Positions 11,991 to 23,440 of a stretch of DNA of 64,000 nt are shown piece after piece. The position numbers and the translations under genes are program-made. Where the stretch lies: assembly GCA_028829895.1 (NCBI GenBank), contig CM054181.1, positions 66,393,259-66,457,258 on the forward strand, given 5' to 3'. The notes beneath the pieces are model-generated. The model was not told the origin of the DNA. It was given only the letters and a program-made list of their open reading frames with translations, and made no database searches. Source of the DNA: Sinotaia quadrata. Taxonomy: Eukaryota; Mollusca; Gastropoda; Architaenioglossa; Viviparidae. Within the stretch, counting starts at the first letter, position 1; each line of letters opens with the position of its first letter.

Positions 11991-13512
11991 GTGTGTCCTC
12001 TTTATAGCCTCCCATTACACCGGAGGTCATACTCCACTTGAATGTTAACTGTATAGACTATCTCAGCGTCTCTTTGCCGCACCATTTCACATAAGAGAAC
12101 TTTCATTACGTCATAGAACAAAACATAACGTATAGTGATGTACATCACAAACAGTTTTTTACGTTAGTAGCAATGACTCACGAGCATTTTATCATAAGTC
12201 AGCACTTAATAGAAAACAGGTATTAATAATTTCTGTGCTTTGTGTAATATGTCAGTCTGATTTTTGGCACCGCATTTAATTGCAGTTGGAAGAGTAAAAA
12301 GATATTCCCATACGTAAGCATTGCCGAGATGGACACGTGTAATGGATGAATTAAAAGTTTCAAGCATTGTCAAGATGGACATCTATAATGGATGAATTTA
12401 AAGATTTCATGTAAACGTCGGTTTTCAGAATATATTGCTTAAAGAAAAATTATATTATTATACACATTTCTTAACTGCCAGGTAAGAACCATAATAAAGC
12501 ATGTCAAAAAGTTGTTTTATTATATCTAAGTACAGCTGTATCGTGCAAATCTTAAATGTTAGTGTGCCAATTTTTATTTTAAAGCTGGAGCGAAGTTCTA
12601 CGCCTAAGGTTTACAACATCTGTCCGTGTGATTTCTTAATAATTTTATTATCACCACAAAGCACATACGCACAGAGTAATTGTACTCATTTAACTCAAAA
12701 GGAAGTTTGTTCTGATTTAGGGGCGTTCAGGGGTAAGGGGAGATGAAATTACTGCATCCTGTCAATGTAGTCACCTCAATAAGATTCCTATGCAACTGCT
12801 GCATCCACAACCTTGTTTCCTTACATAATTTTGGCGGTTTAAGATTACAAAGCACCTTAAGGATGGACCAATTTATATTAATATTTTATGGGCGTAAAAT
12901 AAGGGAAATGCTATATTGTTGCAAAAGTCAGCTGGATAATAAATCACTTCATCCTTATTCATAACAGTGTTAAATGTGCAAAAATAATATTTTACCACAC
13001 AGTGTAATGTAACCCACCGAAATACAATATTTACTACAGCCTAAAATGTAACACACAGTATAATGTAACCCACCGAAATACAATATTTACTACAGCCTGA
13101 AATGTAATGCACAGAGTGAGAAAATCACTCTCAATGAATACACAAAACAAGTAAGTGCCTTCACTGCAAAGAGTAAAGTGATTAGGGTTATTTATAGTCT
13201 GCCACGCCCCTTTACACGCATTTTACTATTTTCGAAATTTTAAGGCTACTACCGAGGAAATGGCGCGATGTTATATATACTGTCTTGATCAGTAAGATAT
13301 ACAACAATAAAACTCTAATCAAAATCAGTCAAGAGATTATAATGAACACTGGCCAAACAGACAGACAGACAAAACAGAGGTAAGAATTTCATTATCCCCC
13401 CCCCCCCCTTTTGAAAGATATATGCGGATAACACCTTCCAAACATTTGACGGGATCTTGAATTAACCTGACTGGACTGTAATACTTAGGGGTATGCTTTA
13501 CTTTTACCGCAG
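11991..13512 (+). other. Receptor intron 1
   Basis: Phase-0 intron. It contains a 56-bp tandem duplication at about 12999-13110 (both copies carry GTAACCCACCGAAATACAAT) and a C-homopolymer at about 13397. No nested gene is recognised; ORFs at 12501-12964 have no family features. Confidence 0.7.
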
Positions 13513-13719
13513 GCCTTGGCCTGGTTGGACGTATCCAATCTGATGATAGCAATGCCGCCATTGATCCTCACCACAGTGCACGACGATTCGCCCTATTTCT
13601 TGTCTGCCTGTCGCTGCACAACGTTTGTGGCTTTGTTCACCGCCGTCACATCAGGTTTGCTTCTCGTCGTCATAGCAGCCAACCGATTTAGGAAGTTATG
13701 TCAGCCACGGCGATCGCAG
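13513..13719 (+). CDS. Receptor exon 2 (TM2, TM3 and start of intracellular loop 2)
   Basis: Residues 64-132. Acceptor TTTTACCGCAG ends at 13512. The exon has the LAxxD motif with D69 in TM2, C96 at position 3.25 and, exactly 24 residues later, NRF (120-122) at the DRY position. It ends at CGATCGCAG with donor GTATTC; the donor runs directly into a (CTTT)n microsatellite. Phase 0. Confidence 0.85.
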
Positions 13720-13721
13720 GT

Positions 13722-13723
13722 AT

Positions 13724-13815
<92 letters not shown>

Positions 13816-13823
13816 TCATTCTT

Positions 13824-13888
<65 letters not shown>

Positions 13889-13933
13889 TCCTTCCTTCCT
13901 TCCTTCCTTCCTTCTTTCTTTCTTTCTTTCTAA
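13722..13933. repeat. Compound (CTTT)n/(CT)n/(CTTC)n microsatellite at the exon 2 donor
   Basis: About 210 bp of pure pyrimidine on the plus strand begins within the donor site consensus (GTATTCTTTC). The polyserine/phenylalanine/leucine ORFs over it are artefacts. Confidence 0.98.
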
Positions 13934-13994
13934 TATTTTATATATAACTTTTATTTCAACGCTTTCGTTGTATAAAAGGAAAAGATCTACACCA

Positions 13995-14350
13995 CTTCTC
14001 CTTCATCGATTTATATTTTATATACTCGTTTTTCTTGTTCTAAATACTAGTCAGAGATTTTATATTTTATATACTCGTTTTTCTAGTTCTAAATACTAGT
14101 CAGAGATTTTATATTTTATATATTCATTTTTCTTGTTCTAAATACTAGTCAGAGATTTTATATTTTATATATTCATTTTTCTTGTTCTAAGTACTAGTCA
14201 GAGATTTTATATTTTATATATTCATTTTTCTTGTTCTAAATACTAGTCAGAGATTTTATATTTTATATATTCATTTTTCTTGTTCTAAATACTAGTCAGA
14301 GATTTTATATTTTATATATTCATTTTTCTTGTTCTAAGTACTAGTCAGAG
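13995..14350. repeat. 49-bp minisatellite, about 7 copies, in intron 2
   Basis: The unit contains TTTTATATTTTATATATTCA and TTCTAAATACTAGTCAGAG. Copies differ by single bases (ATTCATT versus ACTCGTT). Confidence 0.95.
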
Positions 14351-14894
14351 CTGGAAGTAATCGATGGGAGGAGCAATGACAAGATCTTGACCTACTTTGC
14401 CATGTATAAAATGGGTTAGGAAAACTCCTGTTAGAAATCGGCAATCGCTGAATTTGAAAGAAGCCCTTAAACTCTTAAACTACCCGCCACTTTACATGAG
14501 CAATCTTGATTGATAGTTTTGAGTCTGTCTATCAAAGGATTTTGGAGAAGTCATTATTAAGATAATTATCATCGACGCCGCTGTCGTCGTCGTCATCACC
14601 ATCATCATCAAGCAATCAAAAATCCAACTTAGATTTCTTTGTGAGAACTATGGAATCAAAACATTAGAGCGAGCGTGGATACAACAGCCAGAAACAGTCA
14701 CTGAAACAGAAAAGACTGTATTGTAGAACTGTGAAAAAAGAATGTCAAAGAGAGGTCAAGCAGAGTAATTACCATTCTAAGATATTATATTGCAGTTGAC
14801 AGCAAGTCCACTATGACAGCAACGACCATCGCTGTTGTACCAAATGACAAAGCCATAAAAACAAAAATAAAGGGGGAAAGATTGGAAAATTTTA
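14351..14894 (+). other. Unique part of receptor intron 2
   Basis: Mixed-composition DNA with a short GTCGTCGTCATCACCATCAT run at about 14583. No coding signal. Confidence 0.5.
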
Positions 14895-15012
14895 ATAATC
14901 TCTAACACTATGGAGTGTAGGAACAAAAATATTTGTAATCTCTGACACTACGGAGTGTTAGAACAAAAATTCTATAATCTCTAACACTATGGAGTGTTAG
15001 AACAAAAATTAT
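14895..15012. repeat. Three-copy tandem repeat, about 45 bp
   Basis: Copies share AATCTCTAACACTATGGAGT and TTAGAACAAAAAT. Confidence 0.85.
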
Positions 15013-15249
15013 GCCGGTAGCACTAGGAGCACTGGGGATCATTACATCATACCTGGAAAGTTATATGAAATAACTTCCCGAAAGCCACAAACCTGCACAG
15101 TGCTGAATTTGACGAACTATAAGTATCTAGGTCTATAGCCAGATGAAAAGACAATCAATTACAATAATCTGGTGACGGGTGACTCAGCTATTTTGAAACC
15201 AAACTCCTTTTAATTTCTTTCAGCGGTTTGAAAAAGAAAATTAAGGAAA

Positions 15250-15370
15250 ACGAGACTTGGTAAAGGAACCGGAAAACTACAGAAACACGGTCAAGGAATA
15301 AGAAAACCAAGACCTAGTAAAGGAACTGGAAAGCCGAAACCCTGTAAAGGAAGTGGAAAGCCGAAACTCA
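15250..15370. repeat. Short degenerate tandem repeat, about 26 bp
   Basis: GGTAAAGGAACCGGAAAACT-like units repeat about four times with divergence. Confidence 0.7.
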
Positions 15371-15699
15371 AAATTATGTAGTAGGTTACGTATGTATAGA
15401 AAACTTCTGGTCATTGTATTACTCTGTACTGGAAGAATTTTTTCAAAGAACTCAGGCATATGACTTAATACCATTTCTGGTAGACATGTTATTCAGTTCG
15501 AAATAAGACGGTCAGTGATATTTTGTTCCAAACAAAAAATGTCAACAAATCACAACTTCTCTTTGGCATGCATTTCTGGAGGGGCGGTGGGGAAACATTA
15601 CTTCACGTTTTTCTACACCATTGTTCAAACTTTGATTGATCCAGGATTTCCCTTTGAGGAAACTATGCTTTAAAAGCTTATTTTAAATTTTCAAAACTT

Positions 15700-16265
15700 T
15701 TCATTCTGTCACATAGGCTTACAGATTGCACCAAGGCAGTTTTATACTTAAAACAATCTCACCATGTCACGTATGCTTACAGATTGCACCAAGGCAGTTT
15801 TGATACTGAAAACAGTCTCACCATGTCACGTATGCTTACAAATTGCACTAACGCTCACTTTTGAGGGACAGTTTTGATACCGATAGGTCTCATCATGTCA
15901 CGCATACTTACAAATTGCACTAGGCTTCCCTTTTCATAGGCAGTTTTGACACTGAAAACATTGTCTTAATGTGTCACACGTACTTACAAATTATACCAGG
16001 GTTAGATGGACAGTTTTGATACTGAAATCAGTGTTTCATCATATCGCGTATACTTACAAATTATACCAGAGTTCCCTCATGTGGAGTAGTTTTGATACTG
16101 AAAATGTCGAACCATGTCACATATATTATGTACAAATTATACCCAGAGTTTCATTTTGAGGGGGGTGGGGTGGTCTAAAGACAATGTCTCTTTATTATCA
16201 CTCATACTTACAAATGATACCAGGGTTTCCTTTTGAGGGGCAGTTTTCATACTGAAGACTTTGCT
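15700..16265. repeat. 60-70-bp degenerate tandem repeat, about 8 copies
   Basis: Units contain CATGTCACGTATGCTTACA, then AATTGCACCA and GGCAGTTTTGATACTGAAA. Adjacent copies near 15770-15840 are most alike. Confidence 0.9.
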
Positions 16266-16364
16266 TGCTGACAAATTGCATTTATTTTACGCACGTATTT
16301 TGTCAAACAAATACTTTGGGTGTCATTGAAAGTTTCTACTTGCGTAATTTTTTTCAGTAACACA

Positions 16365-16860
16365 TCGGTTTAAACTGGCAGTATCCATATTGATGATTCT
16401 GATGAAAATGTCCCATTAGGTTCCCAGCAAGACGCTTGTCTAAACGGACAGTATCCATATTGATGATTCTGATGAAAATGTCACCATTAGGTTTACAGCA
16501 ACACACCTGTCTAAACGGACAGTATCCATATTGATGATTCTGATGAAAATGTCCCACTATGTGTACTGCACCATACCTGTCTAAACGTACAGTTTTCATA
16601 TTGATGATTGTGATCAATATAAAACGCCTCATTAAGTATTATGTCATTACGTTCACGAACTTATGACAAATATGTCTTCATTAACAGTTTGAATACTTAT
16701 GAATCCGATCATTAAACAAAGTCCCATTATACTATAGTATTATGTCCTCCACGTTTAAGACTATTATCACAAGTTTGTCGCCATTAACAGTTTTGATACT
16801 GATTTATCTAATAATTAAACAAAATCCCATTATTTTATTACGTCATCCACGTTTAGGAAT
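16365..16860. repeat. 64-66-bp tandem repeat, 4 clear copies and decayed relatives
   Basis: Clear copies at 16365-16625 contain ACAGTATCCATATTGATGAT and TCTGATGAAAATGTC. Weaker related copies extend to about 16860. The 92-residue minus ORF here is repeat-derived. Confidence 0.85.
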
Positions 16861-17052
16861 GTTTTCACAAATATACCTTCCTGAATTACAGTTTCGGTAT
16901 TAACAATTCCGTTGTTCCACTAGGTGTATGTTGTGCCAGTTTACGAAGATTGTCAGTAATTTACTTCGTGGACAATTTTGACAATAGTATATCGACAAAT
17001 GTCCCTCTATGTTCAGGAGTGTTTTCAGGAATGTTGTTGTTGACGTTTTCAG

Positions 17053-17208
17053 GTGACACTGCCTCTCGCAAAGAAACTGTTTCTTCCATGCGCCCTTTTG
17101 GGAATTGCACTCAGTGCCCCGAGTATATGGATATTTGGGCGGGACACCGTGACCTATAAAGGTGACGTCACACCTGTCAACATTTCGTTCTGTTTCATTC
17201 TACACGAA
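17053..17208 (+). CDS. Receptor exon 3 (TM4 and extracellular loop 2)
   Basis: Residues 133-184, in phase 0 at both ends. Acceptor GACGTTTTCAG ends at 17052. TM4 ends in SAPSIWIFG, with P155 at 4.60 but no tryptophan at 4.50. Loop 2 has an N-I-S sequon (175-177) and C179. Donor GTAAGC at 17209 runs directly into a long (CA)n/(GCAC)n repeat. Confidence 0.85.
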
Positions 17209-17210
17209 GT

Positions 17211-17235
17211 AAGCACACACACACACACACACACA

Positions 17236-17291
<56 letters not shown>

Positions 17292-17293
17292 CA
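17211..17293. repeat. (CA)n/(GCAC)n microsatellite at the exon 3 donor
   Basis: It begins within the donor consensus (GTAAGCACACAC) and runs about 80 bp. Confidence 0.98.
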
Positions 17294-17622
17294 CGAGTTC
17301 ACATTCAATTTACTGCTCACTGACTTTTGATGTTTTAGAAGCGGAAAGCACGGAAATATTCGTCTTGAGGATGGAATTTAGGAATAGAGTAGCAGTAGCC
17401 CTTACGATTAATTACTAGTAGTAGCTAATGTTCTGGTAGTTGTAGTAGTAATAGAAGCATTGGGTAGTGTTCGGTAGAGTAGAAGTAGCTCTGTCCAGTC
17501 CTTGTCTGTTGTGCTGAGAATACCGGTTTAAAAATATTCTTTATTTTCTTTCTTCTCCTCCTTTTGCCATCTCTGTCCCTCCCTCCAGTGTTTTCACTAG
17601 AACTCTTGTGATCGTGTTACCT

Positions 17623-17725
17623 TTTGATGACACACGATTGTCTCACACACGATTGTCTCACACACGATTGTCTCACACACGATTGTCTCACACACGATTG
17701 TCTCATACACGATTGTCTCACACGA
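17623..17725. repeat. 15-bp minisatellite, about 7 copies, in intron 3
   Basis: The unit is TCTCACACACGATTG; one copy has ATACACG and the last is shortened. Confidence 0.97.
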
Positions 17726-17814
17726 TTATCCAACTGTAGTGGATGTTCTTGTTTAGTGATTATTCTTTATCATCAATTCGTTCGATGTTTTATCAGCGGT
17801 TTTAGTGGTTCAAT

Positions 17815-18012
17815 TTGCATCATGTTTCTTAAAGGGCAAAAATGTTGTAAAGTAATTCAGTTTACTTCATGTTTTTAAAAGGCAAAAGATGTTGTGAAAG
17901 TGGTTGAGTTTACATCATGTTTTCTAAAGGGGCAAAAAACAATAAATAAAGTGATTCAGTTTACATCGTGTTTTCTTAAAAGGGTAAAAGATGTTGTAAA
18001 AGTGATTCTTTA
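17815..18012. repeat. About 56-bp tandem repeat, 4 copies
   Basis: Units contain TCAGTTTACATCATGTTTT, then AAAGGGGCAAAA and GATGTTGTAAAAGT. Confidence 0.85.
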
Positions 18013-18572
18013 GAAGTTACATGGTATTCTTTCATCACAGGGTAACCCATCTAGATTTACTAGGATAGAAGATGTCCTGCCATGGCGCTGCGGTCGAGGG
18101 AACTCAAATTATAAGGGACTAACTTCTCAGCTCCATTGTCAATTTGTGTTTCACTCGGCTGACACGTTTCCCTTTTCTTTTTGTCTCTCTCTTGTCAGTA
18201 TTACTGACCACCGCCATCTTTCTTCACGTGACTGACATCTGGTGGGATGCACGCTTCACTTATAATCACGTGCTAGTATTTATTGCCGTTTACAGGCACA
18301 TTCATTGAATTAGATTGTTATTTGCACTCAAACGTGCATGTCAGTGGTTTGTTTCGTTTATTTTTATTTTTTATTTTTTTTATTTGAGGAACTGGATGGG
18401 ATAAAGGCGCTAGCTTCTTCTGCAGAAGGTCAGAGGCCCAGCCTAGAATTTTTGGAGTCCGGCCTTGGTCGTTGGAATTTTTTTCAATCGATCCTTACAT
18501 ACTCTATAGCTGTTGAACGTTGTGAGCGTTTGAAAGCGGTTAACGCTTTGGGAGAATTAGCGCAAATAAACA

Positions 18573-18589
18573 GTACCACCACCACCACC

Positions 18590-18635
<46 letters not shown>

Positions 18636-18666
18636 CCACCACCACCACCACCACCACCACCACCAT
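18573..18666. repeat. (ACC)n/(ATC)n trinucleotide array in intron 3
   Basis: Blocks run (CCA)n, (TCA)n, (CCA)n. They give polyThr/polyIle plus and polyVal/polyMet minus frames that are not genes. Confidence 0.97.
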
Positions 18667-18689
18667 CATCGTCAAAGAAAAGGATTTGA

Positions 18690-19245
18690 TAAGGTGTTCA
18701 GTATTTCAAGAGCTTTATGCGTTGGACAATAATACACTATACAGCAAACACAAGAAAACTACAGATAATAAAACAACACTATCATCATTATTGTTATTTT
18801 ATTTATTATTATTATTAAAAATGATTTGATGAGGTACTTAATCTTACAAGAGCTTTATGCGTTTGACAATAATACACTATGTATAATCAACAGAAGACAA
18901 GTACAGGTAATATAACAATATAAAACTGCGGTTGGCAAACAGAAGACAACTACAGGTAATATAACAATATATAAATGCGTTTGACAACAATGGGCTTTAT
19001 ACAGTGAACACGAGACAACCACATGCAATATAACAATAGAAAAATGCGATGACAACAATAGGCTCTATACGGTAAACACAACTACAGGCAATATAACAAT
19101 AGAAAAATGCGATGACAACAATAGGCTCTATACGGTAAACACGAGACAACTACAGGCAATATAACAATAGAAAAATGCGATGACAACAATAGGCTCTATA
19201 CGGTAAACACGAGACAACTACAGGCAATATAACAATACATAAATG
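18690..19245. repeat. 55-63-bp tandem repeat, about 9 copies, in intron 3
   Basis: Units contain ACAACTACAGGCAATATAAC, AATAGAAAAATGCGATGACA and ATAGGCTCTATACGGTAAAC. The three rightmost copies are nearly identical; the left ones are diverged. Confidence 0.93.
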
Positions 19246-19505
19246 AATCCGCAAACAAAATGCCAATATAGAACAAAACTACTATATCAACACACGAAAC
19301 ATAAGAGAAATTAATTTACAAATGAACAGTGAACACAGTTCCATTCTTGCTGAAAAAAATGTCTCGAGAACCCTCCTCTAACTGACGATAAGGGGCCAAG
19401 ACGCATCTAAAGTATTATCTCTCTCCTTAGATCCCCCCCCCCCCCTCCCCGGGTGCTGCAGTTTATTGTACCTTTATCCAGTGTTTCGTTTGCTTTACTC
19501 GGCAG

Positions 19506-19684
19506 GCGGATTTAGGCCTCTTGATTGGTTGGACAGTTCTTACCGGAATTACCTTCTTGGCAATAACCGTAAGCCTGATTGTACTGTACGGTTTCACGAT
19601 TGTCTCCCTTTACCAGCACCGTCAGCGCATGGGTATCTTGCGACGCGGGTCAGAAGCCAGCACTTCGTCCAAGCGTATTTCCAT
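19506..19684 (+). CDS. Receptor exon 4 (TM5 and intracellular loop 3)
   Basis: Residues 185-243 plus two bases of codon 244. Acceptor TTTACTCGGCAG ends at 19505. A long hydrophobic TM5 without proline leads into a short basic loop 3 (QHRQRMGILRRGSEASTSSK) with several serines that could be phosphorylated. The exon ends TTTCCAT with donor GTAAGC; the split codon AT+T is completed by exon 5. Confidence 0.82.
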
Positions 19685-19699
19685 GTAAGCCATTCTGCC

Positions 19700-20310
19700 A
19701 AAGTCTTCATGCTAATTATATAAACAATTCTGCCAACGACATCATTATAATTATATAAACATTTCTGGCAAAGCCTGTATACTAATTTTATTATATAAGC
19801 CATTCTGCCAAAGCCTGTGTGATACTTATATTAGCCAATCTGACCAAGTCTTTGATCTTAACTGTTCAAGCCATTTAGTAAGCCTTTGAGCTAACTGTTC
19901 AAACCAGTCTGCTAAAACCTATGTCTGTGTTAATTAATATAAGCCAATATGCAAAATCCTGTCTGTGTTAATTATATAAGCCTATCTGCCAAAGCCTGGG
20001 TTGTGTTAATTATGCAAGCCTATCTGCCAAAGTTTGTGTTGTGTTAATTATGCAAGCCTATCTGCCAAAGTCTGTGTTGTGTTAATTATGCAAGCCTATC
20101 TGCCAAAGCCTGGGTTGTGTTGATTATACAAACCTATAAAAAATGCCAAAGCCCGGGTCTATGTTAAAATATAAGCCTGTCTGCCGAAGCCTATGTCTAA
20201 CTGTTAATTGTATAAGCCCCTGTCTGTACTAATTATGTTTTTGACTGTACTAATTATATAAGCCTTCGTTTATGCTAATTATTTAAGTATTTGCCTATGC
20301 TAATTATCCT
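19700..20310. repeat. About 37-bp degenerate minisatellite, about 15 copies, in intron 4
   Basis: Units contain AAGCCTATCTGCCAAAGCC and TGTGTTAATTAT. Copies around 19975-20115 are nearly identical; flanking ones are decayed. The array starts within about 10 bp of the exon 4 donor. Confidence 0.9.
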
Positions 20311-20544
20311 ATTAAACTAATTTAATTTATTAATGTAAAATTAAGATGTACAAAATTCCATAAACTGAAAATAAAGTTCAGCAGAAGAAAATCAGTCACT
20401 AAAATCATTTACTATCATGGACTTATATGACCTTTGATTTGTATGATTTTATCCGGCCCAGATTACATAGTCCTCTTCTGACTGTTACTATTTCGTTGAT
20501 CAAACAATGTCAACAACTGCAACAGCAACAACAACCACACAAAT

Positions 20545-20545
<1 letters not shown>

Positions 20546-20579
<34 letters not shown>

Positions 20580-20592
20580 CACACACACACAA
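20546..20592. repeat. (CA)n microsatellite
   Basis: Almost pure CA dinucleotides with one G interruption. Confidence 0.98.
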
Positions 20593-21028
20593 ACACAAGC
20601 TATCTCACACATGTACAAAAACCACAGTAGATCTTAGGGAATTGCTTCATTTTTAAACGAAAACGGATTTTATATCTTTTATAAAAAATATAGCAAGAAA
20701 TATTTTTATAGTATTTTTTTATATTAATTGGTGTTTTATGAGTATTTTAACAAAGTTAAGAGATTCTGTTTATGATCAGTGCTAGATTTTGATATTAATT
20801 TTTCAAAAAATTATTTGATCTTATTTTGTTTGCAAATGAAATTTTACTCTTCTTGTATTTAGACCAAATAAAAGGGGTCTAGCGTTAGACCCTACAACTA
20901 GTGGAATTTAAAATAACTTTTATCTCGTATAAGTTATCGATGATGTTTTCTAGAGACAGTGGTTCTTATTTTGCTATCTATCTATCTAAGTTTAGAAGTT
21001 ATCCTATATATATTTTTTCTTTTTACAG
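20593..21028 (+). other. 3' part of receptor intron 4
   Basis: AT-rich, ending in the polypyrimidine tract TTTTTTCTTTTTACAG at 21028. Confidence 0.7.
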
Positions 21029-21359
21029 TAAACACACTTTAGTGTTCATCGTCGTCACAGCTATCTTCTTTGCGAGTTACTCCCCTTACTTCGTGACGGT
21101 CATCATCTCTATCGCTTTCCAGTCAGTAGAGGAGAATATGAACGCGTTGGGGAAAGCCTTCTTTGACATTGCAAAGTTGTTCCCGCTCTTGAGCAACGTG
21201 GCCAACCCCATCATCTACAGTTTCACCTCGGACAGATTTCGGGATGAGTGTAGAAAGTTGTTTGCAATTCGTCCTTGCCAAAAGGCCCTATGGTTGGTCC
21301 GCAGAGACTCTACCACCAACACTAGCAGTCACGATATGTCGCAGTCAGAGGACACGTAA
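21029..21359 (+). CDS. Receptor exon 5 (TM6, TM7, helix 8, C-terminus)
   Basis: Completes codon 244 and encodes residues 245-353 followed by TAA at 21357-21359. TM6 has F257 and P263, but S260-Y261 at the CW positions. TM7 has NPIIY (303-307), followed by the helix 8 signature F314-R-D-E-C. The tail is rich in Ser/Thr (SHDMSQSEDT), typical of arrestin/kinase-regulated receptors. Confidence 0.88.
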
Positions 21360-21918
21360 TCACAGTCTAGGCCTGTCTGTTGTTATTACATATAAACACG
21401 TGTACTATTTTTTTTATCTGGGATTGTGCCAATCTCTAACAAGAGTGCCAAATTGATATGTGGTTTCTACTTATGCAGTGTCAGCCAATCGTCAGCAAAA
21501 GGGTCACTTGGTTTATACAGATGGATTTGAAATTATCAATTTGGTCATAATATGTGAACAGACTTGGGGGAGCTGTGATATCTGCAGTATAACTGAGACG
21601 AATCTAATAAACAAGGAACCAGTGCTGCACAGCTAAGATACTGTTATAGACCTCATCAGTCCGACTTACATTTCGACACCCTAATTAAGAATATAAATTA
21701 AACTGCCAGTGTTCACATAGACACACACACAGACATACACAATCAATAGCGCATGGAGTGAGACCGATCACATCTATACTATCCTGTTTTATCACTTCAC
21801 AAATCACCAATTTTCAGGATCGCCATCAGGTTCTGCTTGGCCTACCTCTACTGTACCAAACTTCTCGACAATATCACTAGTGATGTTTATGTTTCTTTTC
21901 TACTTTTAGCATATTCTT
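21360..21918 (+). other. Receptor 3' UTR and flank
   Basis: AATAAA at 21606-21611 is the first good poly(A) signal after the stop. Nothing else is recognised. Confidence 0.5.
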
Positions 21919-22150
21919 GTAATGAATGAGATTTCATGAACAGTATATTATCTTCATAAAACATTATACTATTACCCTTATACCTGTCTTGTACTTTGTA
22001 ATGAATGAGATTTCATGAAAAGTATATTATCTTCATAAAACATTATACTATTACCCTTATACCTGTCTTGTACTTTGTAATGAATGAGATTTCATGAAAA
22101 GTATATTCTCTTCATAAAGCATTATACTATTACTGTTATACCTGTCTTGT
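21919..22150. repeat. 79-80-bp minisatellite, 3 copies
   Basis: Each copy starts GTAATGAATGAGATTTCATG and contains CATTATACTATTACCC. The copies are nearly identical. Confidence 0.95.
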
Positions 22151-22199
22151 CTATGTGTAATTTGTATTCTAATAAATAAATTATACTGAAGGCAAGTTC

Positions 22200-22455
22200 A
22201 AATATTGTAGGAGTCTTTATTTCACATTTCAGTAAAGTGGTGTCTGTTGTGAAACATGGAGTCTTTATTTCACATTCCAGTAAAGTGGTGTCTGTTGTGA
22301 AACATGGGGTCTTTATTTTGTATTCCATTACAATGGTGTCTGGTATTTCATATTCAACAATAATGTCTATATTTCATATTCTAATACAATGATGTCTGTT
22401 ATTTTATATTGAAAATAGCATGTCTATTCCACTGCAATGGTGTCTGGTACTCTCT
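22200..22455. repeat. About 50-bp tandem repeat, 4-6 copies
   Basis: Units contain GGAGTCTTTATTTCACATTC and AAGTGGTGTCTGTTGTGAAA. The outer copies are degenerate. Confidence 0.88.
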
Positions 22456-22659
22456 GTACATATATATTCCACTTTCACTTTTAGTTGTACAAGCATTTAT
22501 GTTAACATGATAACTTATCCATATCTGAAGCATTGACAACATCATTTTAAAAAAGAAATTATAGGTAAACCTAACCTTAAGTTTTTTAACTTTGTTTTTA
22601 ATGGAGTGTCAATCTGAAGATGTGGTAAGATTAGTTTAGGAGACTTTCTAGTTTTTCAT

Positions 22660-22752
22660 TGCTGTGTATTATTTACCCACCCATCCATCACATAAAATTG
22701 TTTACGATCGCCGTGTATTATTTACCCACCCACCCATCACATAAAATTGTTT
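22660..22752. repeat. About 46-bp tandem duplication
   Basis: Two copies of GTGTATTATTTACCCACCC and ATCACATAAAATTGTTTA. Confidence 0.85.
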
Positions 22753-23202
22753 ATATTAACGGTTGCTTACTGTAATAGATTTTAAGGTTCAAATTAAGAA
22801 TTTGAACACAGTATCTTTTATGTAAGACTCCAAGTTTGAGCATACCTTTATTTTTCAAATAACCTATTATTTTAAGTTCAGTATAGTAACTTTAACAGTA
22901 CCTTATATGAACCCAATATCTTTCATACAAGATTCTAAGTTTCATTAAATATATACATATTTTTAAAAATAGATATGGTCTTGGCACATTTTCTTATTAT
23001 ATTCCATATAATGCTTTTATTTTCTAGGATAATGCTTTAGTAGGAATATAATATCCACTTTGAAATTACGAAATAGTATATTAAATTATTGTTGTAAAAG
23101 TTCTTATATAGGCAATCATGTAATCAAAATGGATTTTTCAGATCCCAAGCCTGTAGAATATTTTCCCACTGCTGTTACCTTATCTTTATATTAAAACCGG
23201 AA
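22753..23202. other. AT-rich DNA, no gene seen
   Basis: Weak repetition of ATAAGATTCTAAGTTT-like motifs only. Confidence 0.5.
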
Positions 23203-23440
23203 ATTGCATCTAGGTACGTCAAAAACAGCAATAAGTACAATAATACGCAATCCACGTGTATTGCATCAAGGTACGTCAAAAACAGCAATAAATACAATAA
23301 TACGCAATCCACGTGTATTGCATCAAGGTACGTCAAAAACAGCAATAAATACAATAATACGCAATCCACGTGTATTGCATCAAGGTACGTCAAAAACAGC
23401 AATAAATACAATAATACGCAGTCCACGTGTATTGCATCGT
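23203..23440. repeat. 57-bp minisatellite, 4 copies
   Basis: The unit contains TACGTCAAAAACAGCAATAA and TACGCAATCCACGTGTATTG. A period of exactly 57 bp (19 codons) keeps 83-residue ORFs open on both strands, including a hydrophobic minus repeat (LLYLLLFLTYLDAIHVDCV). These are artefacts of the period. Confidence 0.97.

Larger units (their letters stand above)
11802..21359 (+). other. Class A G-protein-coupled receptor gene, complete coding set of five exons, 353 residues
   Basis: Joining the five exons gives an uninterrupted 353-residue protein with seven hydrophobic segments. Family positions can be assigned: N42 (1.50) in LLGNAVV, D69 (2.50) in LAWLD, C96 (3.25), N120-R121-F122 in place of DRY, P155 (4.60), C179 in extracellular loop 2 to pair with C96, P263 (6.50) in FFASYSP, and N303-P-I-I-Y307 (7.49-7.53) followed by an amphipathic helix 8 with a cysteine. 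N175-I-S is a glycosylation sequon in loop 2. Oddities: W4.50 is replaced (C145), CWxP reads SYSP (S260, Y261), and TM5 has no proline. The N-terminus is short (about 26 residues) with no signal peptide. The protein should sit in the plasma membrane and couple to G proteins. The ligand is unknown; the TM7 sequence SNVANPIIYSF is like that of neuropeptide receptors. Introns are 1522, 3333, 2297 and 1344 bp. AATAAA lies at 21606-21611. Confidence 0.85.

Noticed and set aside
18338..18829. 163-residue ORF in receptor intron 3
   Set aside because: Held open by the ACC/ATC trinucleotide array; the flanks have no family features.
21244..21456. Second ORF overlapping the receptor's last exon
   Set aside because: A frame shadow of the NPIIY-containing exon.
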